From: an uncultured Pseudogracilibacillus sp.
Lineage (GTDB): Bacteria > Bacillota > Bacilli > Bacillales > Amphibacillaceae
Assembly (NCBI GenBank): GCA_937960785.1
Contig: CALGOZ010000031.1
Coordinates: forward strand, 4,111 to 68,110
Length of the DNA: 64,000 nucleotides
Reading direction: 5' to 3'
Below are positions 51,648 to 59,412 of the stretch, piece by piece (the stretch's first letter is position 1; every line of letters begins with the position of its first letter). The position numbers and the translations under genes were made by a program. Under the pieces are notes generated by a model. It was given only the letters and a program-made list of their open reading frames with translations. It was not told the DNA's origin and did not search any database.

Positions 51648-52703
51648 TTAAATTGCATCGATTAATTGAAACATTGGCCATAATAAAGATAAGTAAATCA
51701 TAATAATAAATGAACCGAGTAAACTATAAGCAATCGGCTGAATATACATAATCGCTTGCATCATTCGCTCTTGTAGATATTCTTGAGCAAAATCTGCATA
51801 CGTACTTAAATCTTTTTGCAACCCATCTAAATTATGGTGCCGTTGAAAAAGTGTTGCAAGTTGATCGTCAATAAAAGTTAACCTATGAAGAAGTTGATCT
51901 AAATAATAACCTCTCCCAACATGGTCTAACATTAACGTCGCATAATGTTGTACAATCGGTAATTCTTCTTGTGTTGCTAGATGTTGAATAATTTGATTCA
52001 TCGATAGTCCAGCCTTTAAAAACATGCTTATATGCGTTGCAAAATAAAAAGACGTTTGTAACTTAATAAAGGAACGATAAATAGGAATATAAGAAAATAA
52101 GCGTAGCTGAAAGGAAAGAGGTATATTATTTTTATATAACTTCCATAGAATAGTGAGAATAACTATTGCAAGTAAAGTAGAGAAAAATAAACCGATACAA
52201 ATTCGGTAAAGGAAAAAAGTAAATTGCACCGTAGCATAGGCTTCAGTATAAGAGTGAAACATCTCTTCATAAGCTGGGAAAATAAAGTAATGGATTAAAA
52301 GAAATAACAAAATGAAGATTATGATTAGAATAAGAGGATAGCGACTTGTTTTTTTAAAGCTTTCAATCGTTTGTAATCTTTGTTCGAAAAGTTCGATACT
52401 TTTTTGTAAACTTGTAACTAAGTTTCCGTGAATGCGAACGAAATAAATATAAAGAACGATTAATGGATGAAAATTTGCCTGTTTCAATGCTTCATCGAAA
52501 GGTTTACCTGATAAAACTGTTGTATGAATTTGTTCGGTCGCTTTTTGTAATCTTTCATCCCAAGCAATGACATCTAGGGCTTCAGATAACGAATACCCTC
52601 TTTGTAATAAACGATACAATCGCTTTAAAAAAGCTAATTGCTCTTTTGGTTTTACTACTTTCTTTTTACGTTTCAGAAAGAACTTTTTGATCAATAAATC
52701 CAT
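51648..52703 (-). CDS. comGB: competence pilus platform protein ComGB
   Basis: Inner-membrane platform of the type II secretion/type IV pilus family (GspF/PilC), 351 residues. Two GspF domains are separated by transmembrane segments (YPLILIIIFILLFLLIHYF, FFSTLLAIVILTILW, and SLLGSFIIMIYLSLLW at the C terminus), with the conserved FLKRLYRLLQRGYSLSEAL opening. Its start lies 38 bases inside the end of comGA. An out-of-frame ATG nearer the AAGGAG site stops after six codons. Confidence 0.92.
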   Translation of the reverse strand: MDLLIKKFFLKRKKKVVKPKEQLAFLKRLYRLLQRGYSLSEALDVIAWDERLQKATEQIHTTVLSGKPFDEALKQANFHPLIVLYIYFVRIHGNLVTSLQKSIELFEQRLQTIESFKKTSRYPLILIIIFILLFLLIHYFIFPAYEEMFHSYTEAYATVQFTFFLYRICIGLFFSTLLAIVILTILWKLYKNNIPLSFQLRLFSYIPIYRSFIKLQTSFYFATHISMFLKAGLSMNQIIQHLATQEELPIVQHYATLMLDHVGRGYYLDQLLHRLTFIDDQLATLFQRHHNLDGLQKDLSTYADFAQEYLQERMMQAIMYIQPIAYSLLGSFIIMIYLSLLWPMFQLIDAI

Positions 52704-53682
52704 AGCACCATGCTTTCTCCTTTAATTGTGTAAAGGTATAATAACAAGACTTAGGTAAAGTCTTTCCTTCGATCAGCTTCCTAAGCGAAGTTCCGTCAAT
52801 TAGTTCGATAATAGCGGCCCGACGGCGAACTTCTCCCCTAACGATAACTGGGATTAATCGTAGTGATGCAATACCAACAATCGTTTGACTAAGATCTGTA
52901 CGCGAGATTCCTAAATCCAGAAGACGTTCAATCGTTCCAGGTATATTCTTCGCATGTAAAGTTGTTAAAACAAGATGCCCTGTTAAAGATGAACGAATGG
53001 TAAATTTAGCTGTATGTTCATCGCGAATTTCTCCAATTAATAGAACATCCGGATCGTGCCGTAATGCTGCTCGTAACCCTTCTTCATAAGTAATCCCCGC
53101 TCTTTCATTAATTTCTACTTGTAATACATTTTCAATTTGTCGCTCGATTGGTTCCTCGAGCGTGATTACTTGGCGATTTGAAGTTTTGATTAATTCTTGG
53201 ACTAAAGAATACATCATCGTTGACTTACCAGATCCCGTTGGACCTGTAAACAAAAGGATTCCTGAACGATGTTGTAACCATTTGCGAATTTGTTCACCTT
53301 GAAAGGAAAAAAGTACTAATTGTTCTAGTGGCGGTGGGATACTTTGTGGAAAAATACGAACCGTTAAACTTTCTAATCGCTGAACTGGTAACGTTGAAAG
53401 ACGTAAATGGTACGTCGTCTGTTTAGAAGAATATGTAAGTGTCCCATTTTGCGGACGTTTATTTTCACCAATATCCATATTAGCCGCAAACTTTACATAC
53501 GTTAACATCCGATTATAGAAAGAAAGAGAAATTCGCTGAATAAAACTCCGATCCCCAAAGATGCGGAAATAAATTGCTACGGTGTTATATGTGGATGATG
53601 GAAGGAAATGAATATCTGTTGCCTTTTTATAAAACGCTCGCATAAACAATCGTTCAACAAAAGCTGAAGTATCCTTGGTCAT
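52666..53682 (-). CDS. comGA: competence pilus ATPase ComGA
   Basis: Traffic ATPase that powers transformation pilus assembly. Landmarks are ATDIHFLPS at the N terminus, Walker A GPTGSGKSTMM, the Asp box RAALRHDPDVLLIGEIRD (Walker B), and the His box LTTLHAKN. It is shorter than GspE proteins because it lacks the N-terminal extra domain. The frame opens to 53736; ATG 53682 (MTKDTSAF) lies 12 bases from GAGGTG, whose GTG is the only alternative. About 338 residues. First gene of comG. Confidence 0.93.
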   Translation of the reverse strand: MTKDTSAFVERLFMRAFYKKATDIHFLPSSTYNTVAIYFRIFGDRSFIQRISLSFYNRMLTYVKFAANMDIGENKRPQNGTLTYSSKQTTYHLRLSTLPVQRLESLTVRIFPQSIPPPLEQLVLFSFQGEQIRKWLQHRSGILLFTGPTGSGKSTMMYSLVQELIKTSNRQVITLEEPIERQIENVLQVEINERAGITYEEGLRAALRHDPDVLLIGEIRDEHTAKFTIRSSLTGHLVLTTLHAKNIPGTIERLLDLGISRTDLSQTIVGIASLRLIPVIVRGEVRRRAAIIELIDGTSLRKLIEGKTLPKSCYYTFTQLKEKAWCYGFIDQKVLSET

Positions 53683-53720
53683 TTTCCATTTGTTCACCTC
53701 GCTTTCTTGTCGGTATCGTA

Positions 53721-53749
53721 AGTGTACACAAAGCAAAATAATTAGGCAA
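53721..53749 (-). promoter_or_regulatory. candidate comG promoter
   Basis: Minus-strand TTGCCT (53749-53744), a 17-base spacer and TACACT (53726-53721), about 40 bases before the comGA start. Confidence 0.5.
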
Positions 53750-53766
53750 ATAGCGATTTTTTAAAA

Positions 53767-53803
53767 ACAACTCTCTTTTTTTTTTATAAAAAAGGTATGT
53801 TTT
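53767..53803 (-). promoter_or_regulatory. candidate ComK boxes of comG
   Basis: Two near matches to AAAA-N5-TTTT on the minus strand: AAAAcatacCTTT (53803-53791) and AAAAgagagTTGT (53779-53767), just upstream of the -35. Each has one mismatch. The spacing of 11 bases between them is not one of the spacings I know for ComK, so this is tentative. Confidence 0.35.
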
Positions 53804-53883
53804 TCAAGAAAACGTACAAAATAAACATAAACTTTCAATCAAAAGTAAATTTTCAACATATTTTGGAAAAGGAGGAGATCAAG

Positions 53884-54036
53884 TTGCGCTTCAATCTTTA
53901 CGTTACATCGATAATCAAACATCTTTCAATAAAAGAAGAAGCAAATGACAAGGAATTGTACGAACCTTATAGTCATAAATGGTTTGGAGTGTTGCCGTTT
54001 TTTTGGAAATGGTTTTCTCTTAGCGAAAAAAAATAG
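53884..54036 (+). CDS. yqzE: YqzE family protein
   Basis: Small protein of 50 residues ending in the family signature HKWFGVLPFFWKWF, as in YqzE of Bacillus. The frame opens at 53797, but TTG 53884 (MRFNLYVTSIIKHL) directly follows AAAAGGAGGAG at a good spacing. In B. subtilis yqzE sits just behind comGG; here it is divergent from comGA at the other end of the operon. A weak forespore-sigma-like promoter (GTATG and GTACAAAATA, 53795-53823) may drive it. I recall a sporulation role for the B. subtilis gene but cannot confirm it here. Confidence 0.72.
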   Translation: MRFNLYVTSIIKHLSIKEEANDKELYEPYSHKWFGVLPFFWKWFSLSEKK

Positions 54037-54062
54037 CGCGCTTCTCCCTAGAAAAGCACGCT
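54020..54062 (-). terminator. terminator of yqgX
   Basis: AGCGCGCTT (54035-54043) and AAGCACGCT (54054-54062) pair with one wobble on the minus strand, followed by eight T. It overlaps the end of yqzE on the other strand. Confidence 0.75.
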
Positions 54063-54068
54063 TTCTCT

Positions 54069-54713
54069 TTATTCGTCCCGTTGTACTTGAATTGTAAACG
54101 GATTGGAGTATTTTTCAGAGCCAACAGTCGTCGATGGTCCATGTCCCGGGTAAACTGTAAAAGATTCATCTAGCGTATATAAATGGGTGAAAATACTTGT
54201 CATTAATTGTTGGAAATTTCCTTCAGGTAAATCAGTTCGACCAATTCCCTGATTAAATAACGTATCACCACAAACGACAAATTGAGCGTCATGAAAAATA
54301 TAGGATACACTACCCGGCGAATGCCCTGGGGTGTGAACGACTTCGAAGGTAAAAGGGCCAATCTCCCACTTACCCGGTGTAATTAATACATCCGGCTTTC
54401 CCGTTCGAACTGCACCTGCTTCGCCAAAGAAAATACTCGAACGGTTTAAGGAAGGATCTTCTAACCAGTCTTGCTCTTCCTCATGTAAATATACATCTAT
54501 TTGATACGTGTTACGAATAGACTCAACCGCACCAATATGATCAAAGTGGGCATGAGTTAATAAAATCGCTAACGGTTCAATATTATTTTCCGTTAGAAAT
54601 GCTTCAATTACATCAGGTTGCGCTCCGGGATCGAATATAAGACCTTTTTCCCCGTTATGAACGATGTAGCAGTTCGTCCCTATCGGTCCTAAAGACAATG
54701 TATGTATGTTCAT
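54069..54713 (-). CDS. yqgX: metallo-beta-lactamase-fold hydrolase YqgX
   Basis: Glyoxalase II-like hydrolase of the metallo-beta-lactamase fold. The metal motif is THAHFDHIG; other ligands are the His in HTPGHSPGS, the Asp of FVVCGDTLF and the His of YPGHGPST. 214 residues from ATG 54713, chosen because GGAG precedes it and the upstream frame is poorly conserved. Cytoplasmic. B. subtilis YqgX is the counterpart. The real substrate is unknown, perhaps a thioester of bacillithiol. Confidence 0.9.
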   Translation of the reverse strand: MNIHTLSLGPIGTNCYIVHNGEKGLIFDPGAQPDVIEAFLTENNIEPLAILLTHAHFDHIGAVESIRNTYQIDVYLHEEEQDWLEDPSLNRSSIFFGEAGAVRTGKPDVLITPGKWEIGPFTFEVVHTPGHSPGSVSYIFHDAQFVVCGDTLFNQGIGRTDLPEGNFQQLMTSIFTHLYTLDESFTVYPGHGPSTTVGSEKYSNPFTIQVQRDE

Positions 54714-54803
54714 TTTATGCACTCTCCATTTTGTTCTAAAATTTTTTAAAATTGAATAAGGATAATAACTCGACAAATGGTTATATATATTATAGAATTA
54801 GTG

Positions 54804-54832
54804 TTGAGTTATTCTTATGCTATTATTATACA
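54804..54832 (+). promoter_or_regulatory. sigma-A promoter of yqgW
   Basis: TTGAGT (54804-54809), a 17-base spacer and TATACA (54827-54832), 45 bases before the start codon. Confidence 0.6.
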
Positions 54833-54877
54833 TATAATTGTTATGATTAACACGTACATAGGGAGGTTGTATGAAAG

Positions 54878-55057
54878 ATGGTTTTAGCAATTATATTTCT
54901 AATCGTTGCATTACTATCAGTCGTATCATTCTTGAGACAGTTGAAATTTAAAAATATTTTAGCAATTGTATTTTCTGCAATCACAGCGTTAAGCTTTGGG
55001 TTTTTCTCAATTATGACTATTATTTGTGAATTAACCTCGGCTCCGTTTTGTAGTTAA
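54878..55057 (+). CDS. yqgW: DUF2759 membrane protein YqgW
   Basis: Small membrane protein of 59 residues. Two hydrophobic helices (LAIIFLIVALLSVVSFL and ILAIVFSAITALSFGFFSIMTII) match the DUF2759/YqgW pattern, including the GFFSIMTI stretch. The ribosome binding site GGGAGG lies 11 bases before ATG 54878; a nearer ATG at 54871 opens a different frame of 26 codons with no membrane character. A promoter and terminator frame it. Two Cys near the C terminus are not typical. Function unknown. Confidence 0.8.
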   Translation: MVLAIIFLIVALLSVVSFLRQLKFKNILAIVFSAITALSFGFFSIMTIICELTSAPFCS

Positions 55058-55075
55058 TGATTTAAAATTGCTGTA

Positions 55076-55118
55076 AAAGAAGGTTCACTTTGTAGTTAAA
55101 AGAGAACCTTCTTTTTGA
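55076..55118. terminator. bidirectional terminator between yqgW and yqgQ
   Basis: Perfect 11-base arms AAAGAAGGTTC (55076-55086) and GAACCTTCTTT (55104-55114), then TT on the plus strand; the minus strand continues with TTTTAC. Confidence 0.85.
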
Positions 55119-55142
55119 CTTTTTTGTGACAACTTTTATCTA

Positions 55143-55337
55143 CTACTGTCGAAAACGGGCTTCTTCTTTCCGAAGTAGCAATATTGCTTGCAAATATTCC
55201 TCCTGGGATATAAGTCCTTGCTCCTTCAATTCTTCTATCTCCATTATCATTAATTGTGCATCGCCCAGCCGATCTCCAGTATAAATAAATGTTCCAAATC
55301 TTTTAAGTAAATTTCGTACATCTAACATCGTTTTCAT
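55143..55337 (-). CDS. yqgQ: YqgQ family protein (DUF910)
   Basis: Small helical protein of about 64 residues, matching the YqgQ family: LDVRNLLKRFGTFIYTGDRLGD, then the EIEELKEQGLISQEEYLQAILLLRKEE helix pair. The family is thought to bind nucleic acid, without proof. Several in-frame starts exist (GTG 55346, ATG 55343, 55337, 55328); GGTGA sits five bases before 55337, so I prefer it. In B. subtilis it precedes glcK, which is missing here. Confidence 0.82.
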   Translation of the reverse strand: MKTMLDVRNLLKRFGTFIYTGDRLGDAQLMIMEIEELKEQGLISQEEYLQAILLLRKEEARFRQ

Positions 55338-55417
55338 TTTCATCACCGATTGTATATTTTACTTTCCCCCTTTCATATATTGTTAGTAGACAAGTAAATG
55401 GGGAAGGTATGAGATAT

Positions 55418-56236
55418 ATGAGGACAACTTTTATTGTATCGTTTGGTTTAGTCATTTTTATGTTATTCATTTTGTTTTTTGTTTCATTTACAAAAACAGA
55501 GCGAACGATTACGTATTTTCCAATCGACGGGACAAAAGAGTTTTCTAAAGCAAGTACTATTCTTTCCTTCGACGATGAAACAAAAGAACTTTACTGGAAA
55601 ACTAATTCAGAAACAGAGGACAATTTTTATCTACGACAAGACGTTTCCCTTCTCTTTATTAATGGACGATTAAAAGGTATCTTAAATGCTTGGAGACAAA
55701 GAGAAACGACGATTGAACAGGAAGAATCCTTAACAGTCGATGCGCCTTCTTTTGTTCAATCGCTTACATTTCACCATGGTGAATGGCACGAAAATGATAC
55801 GATTACGAGCATCCAACAAATGACGAAAGACGAAGGATATATTTTAGATAATTATTTGATCAAGAAACCGACGAAGAAAAAAGAAATTGCTCATCAAATA
55901 AATGAAACAATCGACGAACAATTACATTTGTATTGGCAACAATTAATCGATTTTTATAATTTAGATGAGCAACAATATAAACTTATTTCTTTTATGCAAC
56001 TTGATCAATTTGAAAGCTACTTAGGTCCAGATATTTCAGCAGTAACTGCTGCACGAATAACCGGTCAATTATGGGAAGGATTATATAAAAATTATATTTT
56101 AGAAGCCATTAGCGAAAATAGTAACGACTACATGCCGGTTATTCTCCTTGCCAATGACTTATCCCATCTTTATGTTTTATTTCAATTACAAGGTGAAAAT
56201 AAACAATTACGACAACAAATTCAACTAGAAAACTAA
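55418..56236 (+). CDS. unrecognised membrane-anchored protein, 272 residues
   Basis: I do not recognise this protein. It has a single N-terminal transmembrane helix (VSFGLVIFMLFILFFVSF) and an outward-facing soluble domain of about 240 residues with no cysteine. The middle is acidic (DDETKELYWKT, EDNFYLRQD), a Lys-rich patch lies near residue 150, and the C-terminal third is helical. ATG 55418 is chosen because GGGGAAGG is 10 bases away; ATG 55409 is too close to that site. Its stop overlaps the convergent gluP end by 12 bases. Composition resembles its neighbours, so it looks resident rather than acquired. Confidence 0.7.
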   Translation: MRTTFIVSFGLVIFMLFILFFVSFTKTERTITYFPIDGTKEFSKASTILSFDDETKELYWKTNSETEDNFYLRQDVSLLFINGRLKGILNAWRQRETTIEQEESLTVDAPSFVQSLTFHHGEWHENDTITSIQQMTKDEGYILDNYLIKKPTKKKEIAHQINETIDEQLHLYWQQLIDFYNLDEQQYKLISFMQLDQFESYLGPDISAVTAARITGQLWEGLYKNYILEAISENSNDYMPVILLANDLSHLYVLFQLQGENKQLRQQIQLEN

Positions 56237-57436
56237 AATGTCGTTAAGTAAGGTTAAATTTACCGTAATTCCATAATACCCTAGACTAATGATTCCTATA
56301 AAATATAAGATTAACGCACTTATTTGAATGAAGCGCTGTCGTTTCCGTGGTACAAATACAATTGCAGAAGCAATATATCCACCTATTAATCCTCCAAGGT
56401 GGGCTCCCATATCAATTTGTGGAACGAGCAAGCCGAAGACTAAATTAATAATTAAAATGAGTAATACATTTACACCCATCGTCTGTTTGAATAGGTCTGG
56501 ATAAATCGTTCCAAAAAACAACAAAGCTCCGAATAAACCGAAGATTGCTCCAGATGCCCCTGCAGCAATGGACACATTAAAAGCAAAGCTCGTTAATCCG
56601 CCGGCAATTCCAGCGAGTAAATAAATATATACGAATCGAAACGATCCATATATTCGCTCGACTACAGTTCCTAAAAAATAAAGAGCAAGCATATTCATAA
56701 ATAAATGAAGAAAGCCAATGTGTAAAAACATCGACGTAACGATTCGCCACCATTCACCATTGACGATTGCTGGGTTGTATTTTGCGCCGAATAGAATTAA
56801 GTTTTCTGGATTCATACTACCACCATTTAGTTCAATTAAGAAAAAAATGACGATATTAATATAGAGTAAAATATAGGTCATTCGAGGTTTGCCGAACGAA
56901 AATATGGAGCGAACTTTGCGATTTTTTTCGTAAATCGAGCGACCTAATTCATACTGGTATCGTTCGACAGCCTTCTCTTTTTGTTCAATAGTCGCTTCTT
57001 TTAATGTATAAGTCGATTCCGCATTTAACTCTTTTAATAACCTTTCTTGTTCGCTCTTACGATTTTCTGCTGTCATATAATATACTTTCATTTTAAGCGG
57101 ATTCCTCTCCTTCAATTGAAGAGGAGATTTTAACTTTTCCCAGTCATCGACTGGTTCCAAATCACTTATATATACATTATATATTTCAATTCGTTTACTA
57201 CCTAATTGTTTGCGAATATTACGAACTTGTTGGAATAATTTCGCAATATCATTTTTCAAATGATTACCCCAGTCGAAAGTCCGTTGAATTAAGCGAATAA
57301 TTTTTGTCGAACGCCAACGGGACTTAATTAACCAAATTTCATTTTTATTAATATTTATATGTGCGAGTTCAAAATTTTCATTATTAATCAAATGGTTTGC
57401 AAAATCATATAAATAATACTGTTGCTGTAAATGCAT
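56225..57436 (-). CDS. gluP: rhomboid intramembrane serine protease GluP (YqgP), without TPR domain
   Basis: Membrane protease that cleaves within lipid-embedded helices, in B. subtilis including the magnesium transporter MgtE. The N-terminal 180 residues are a soluble domain. The rhomboid core has the catalytic Ser in AGASGAIFGLFGA and the catalytic His in DMGAHLGGLIGGYI, plus the GEWWRIVTSMFLHIGFLHLFMN half-motif split across L1. 403 residues from ATG 57436. The family's C-terminal TPR domain, present in the 507-residue B. subtilis protein, is absent. Its ribosome binding site GAGGTG lies in the end of the cyclo-ligase gene. Confidence 0.92.
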   Translation of the reverse strand: MHLQQQYYLYDFANHLINNENFELAHININKNEIWLIKSRWRSTKIIRLIQRTFDWGNHLKNDIAKLFQQVRNIRKQLGSKRIEIYNVYISDLEPVDDWEKLKSPLQLKERNPLKMKVYYMTAENRKSEQERLLKELNAESTYTLKEATIEQKEKAVERYQYELGRSIYEKNRKVRSIFSFGKPRMTYILLYINIVIFFLIELNGGSMNPENLILFGAKYNPAIVNGEWWRIVTSMFLHIGFLHLFMNMLALYFLGTVVERIYGSFRFVYIYLLAGIAGGLTSFAFNVSIAAGASGAIFGLFGALLFFGTIYPDLFKQTMGVNVLLILIINLVFGLLVPQIDMGAHLGGLIGGYIASAIVFVPRKRQRFIQISALILYFIGIISLGYYGITVNLTLLNDILVF

Positions 57437-57437
57437 G

Positions 57438-58028
57438 CTACACCTCACTTTGCTTAGTCACCTTTTCAATTCCCGATTCAGTTATAACATATTGTACATG
57501 AAGATCATGTTTTTCGATAGGAATTGACTTTACAAGTTGTAGCCTACTTAGTAAGGAAACTGTTATTCCACTATAATCTTTTAAAAACCGATCATAATAT
57601 CCTCCCCCGAAGCCAATCCGATATCCCCTTTTATCAAAGACTAGACCTGGTACGAGAATTAAATCGATCCTATCTTTCGTTATATAACGCTCCTTATTTG
57701 GAATTGGCTCGATCAGATTATGGTGCCCTTCTTCTAAATGGGAAAAGGAGTCGATACGATAAAATAGCATAACTCTTTGTTTCGGAATTGTTTTAGGCAC
57801 GGCGACAACTTTTCCTTCCTCCCATGCCTTTTCAATAATTGGATATGTATCCCATTCACTTTTCGTCGAACAGGTGATTCCTATTGTTTGGGCTTCTTTC
57901 CAAACAGAACTATTAACCAAATGGTGTAGCAACATTTTTTCAATTTTTACTTTTTCCTGCTCTGTTAATTGCGCCAATTTCGTCACAACTTGTTTACGCA
58001 ATTGATCTTTAGTCAATTTAGGCACCAT
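57438..58028 (-). CDS. yqgN: 5-formyltetrahydrofolate cyclo-ligase (YqgN)
   Basis: Converts 5-formyl-THF to 5,10-methenyl-THF with ATP, rescuing a dead-end folate. The phosphate-binding motif is FGGGYYDRFL, preceded by LVPGLVFDKRGYRIG. 196 residues. ATG 58028 follows AGGTGAG. Its TAG ends one base before the gluP ATG, so the two genes are coupled, as in B. subtilis. With FolD at 26977 it feeds the one-carbon pool. Confidence 0.93.
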   Translation of the reverse strand: MVPKLTKDQLRKQVVTKLAQLTEQEKVKIEKMLLHHLVNSSVWKEAQTIGITCSTKSEWDTYPIIEKAWEEGKVVAVPKTIPKQRVMLFYRIDSFSHLEEGHHNLIEPIPNKERYITKDRIDLILVPGLVFDKRGYRIGFGGGYYDRFLKDYSGITVSLLSRLQLVKSIPIEKHDLHVQYVITESGIEKVTKQSEV

Positions 58029-58061
58029 TTCTCACCTAATTTCGCTAAAATTTTTATATAA

Positions 58062-58100
58062 ACAAAAAAACTCCTAACCAATTGGCTAGAGTTTTTGTTG
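58062..58100 (-). terminator. terminator of rpmG
   Basis: CAAAAACTC and TAGCCAA (58083-58099) pair with TTGGTTA and GAGTTTTT on the minus strand, with one unpaired base; seven T follow. Confidence 0.85.
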
Positions 58101-58106
58101 TGCACG

Positions 58107-58256
58107 TTATCTAGTTTCACGGTGCAATGTATGTCTTCTTAAGCGTGGTGAATATTTCTTTAATTCAATTCGTTCAGGATTATTTCGTGGATTTTTTGTC
58201 GTAATATAGTTACGGTCTCCTGTTTCTGTACATTCTAATGTAATGTTTACACGCAT
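58107..58256 (-). CDS. rpmG: 50S ribosomal protein L33
   Basis: 49-residue ribosomal protein: [19 protein letters not shown] at the N terminus, then [17 protein letters not shown] and RRHTLHRET. Only one cysteine remains, so it is the zinc-free (C-minus) form, often one of several L33 copies. It begins at ATG 58256 behind AGGAGG. In B. subtilis rpmGA stands at this place beside yqgN. Confidence 0.95.
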   Translation of the reverse strand: MRVNITLECTETGDRNYITTKNPRNNPERIELKKYSPRLRRHTLHRETR

Positions 58257-58394
58257 TTTTATACCTCCTAAATAGTAAGCAAGATTTATACCATAATTAT
58301 CATAACAAAGCAGTGTTCGAATATCAATCTTTTTTTACTTTAACATTTTTCTATATCCTTGTATAATGTATTCTAGACTAGGAGGGGTAGAGGT

Positions 58395-58769
58395 ATGATT
58401 TATATAATATTAACGATTATCTTAATCGGTATCGGCTTGTTTATCGGTAGCTTTTTCTTCAGCGATAAATTACAACAACTTGAGGACCAACTTGAACAAT
58501 TTTCTTTATCAACAATGCAAGATACATATCAAATAAAGAAAAAGCTAAATGTCCTAGAAGAAGAGCTATTAACGAATGAACCGATTCCGCAACCGATATC
58601 GACTAAACAAGAAGTTCCAACAAGGCGAAATGAAGATTTAACAAATAAACCGTTACTTGTTCAAAAAATTCACCACTTGCATGAACAAGGTTTCTCAATC
58701 GATGATATTGCAAGGCAAACGAATTTAACGCCATACGATGTGCAAACGATTTTAAAACACCAAATGTAG
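58395..58769 (+). CDS. membrane-anchored protein with C-terminal helix-turn-helix
   Basis: 124 residues. One N-terminal transmembrane helix (IILTIILIGIGLFIGSFFF), a coiled-coil-like stretch (LQQLEDQLEQFSLS), a Pro-rich linker, and a compact C-terminal helix-turn-helix of the type EQGFSIDDIARQTNLTPYDVQTIL. The layout recalls SwrB and other DUF6115-like proteins, but this copy is not in a flagellar operon and I do not assign that function. ATG 58395 follows AGGAGGGG. The gene after it starts 19 bases past the stop. Confidence 0.72.
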   Translation: MIYIILTIILIGIGLFIGSFFFSDKLQQLEDQLEQFSLSTMQDTYQIKKKLNVLEEELLTNEPIPQPISTKQEVPTRRNEDLTNKPLLVQKIHHLHEQGFSIDDIARQTNLTPYDVQTILKHQM

Positions 58770-58788
58770 TAAGGAGACAGTGACAAAA

Positions 58789-59355
58789 ATGAGAATTCCA
58801 ATCCGATATTTTTCAATCGGACTTTTAACGGCCTCAATCGTCTTGTTAATTATGTTTTTAATTACCGATGATGGAGGACAAGCTATTGAAGAATATTCCG
58901 TTGAAGAATTATCTGAAGCCATAGAAGATAAAGGATATCGCGTCATCACTCAGGATGACTTTATTTCTTTCTCAATGTATCTTGATGAACAAAAAAATGT
59001 TGAAAATAACGACGAAGAAAAAGAAAAGAAAGACAAAGAGAAAGAGCAAAAAGATAAAAAAGATACAAAGTCTGATAAAGAAAAGAAAAAGGATAAGGAC
59101 GAAAAAGATAAGAAAAAAGATAAAGAAAAAGACAAACGTAAAAAAGCAACAGTCCGTGTTAAACAAGGAGACGTTATAAAAGATATAGGCGATCGATTGA
59201 AGGACGAAGGAATTATTAAAGATGTCGATGAATTTGTCGCCTATATGGAAGATAACGATTATAGTCCTTATTTACAAATAGGTTCTTTTAAAGTGCATAG
59301 CGATATGTCGTTAAAGGAAATTGCCGAAACATTAACTACTTATCCAGGAAATTAA
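58789..59355 (+). CDS. MltG/YceG-like membrane protein with a Lys/Asp/Glu linker
   Basis: About 188 residues. A single N-terminal transmembrane helix (GLLTASIVLLIMFLI), a short acidic domain, then a highly charged linker of roughly 50 residues built of KDKEK, KKD and EKDK units (about 59000-59145), and a C-terminal domain VKQGDVIKDIGDRLKDEGII with YLQIGSFKVHSDMSLKEI. That C terminus resembles the small LysM-like part of endolytic transglycosylase MltG, without its catalytic domain. GTG 58780 is only three bases from AAGGAG, so I prefer ATG 58789. It lies beside pbpA, so a cell-wall role is likely. Confidence 0.7.
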   Translation: MRIPIRYFSIGLLTASIVLLIMFLITDDGGQAIEEYSVEELSEAIEDKGYRVITQDDFISFSMYLDEQKNVENNDEEKEKKDKEKEQKDKKDTKSDKEKKKDKDEKDKKKDKEKDKRKKATVRVKQGDVIKDIGDRLKDEGIIKDVDEFVAYMEDNDYSPYLQIGSFKVHSDMSLKEIAETLTTYPGN

Positions 59356-59358
59356 AAA

Positions 59359-59398
59359 ATAAAAGGTTTAGAGCTTTGTTTGCTCTAAACCTTTTTAT
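59359..59398. terminator. bidirectional terminator between the MltG-like gene and pbpA
   Basis: Perfect 14-base arms AAAAGGTTTAGAGC (59361-59374) and GCTCTAAACCTTTT (59382-59395), with T/A tracts on both sides. Confidence 0.92.
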
Positions 59399-59412
59399 GC
59401 ACTTTAATCTTC

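Noticed and set aside
53797..53883. N-terminal extension of YqzE
   Set aside because: ATG 53797 lacks a ribosome binding site, and TTG 53884 directly behind AAAAGGAGGAG gives the family length.
58950..59179. Several long frames of Phe/Ser/Leu or Lys/Arg on both strands
   Set aside because: All are shadows of the purine-rich Lys/Asp/Glu linker, where stop codons are rare in every frame.
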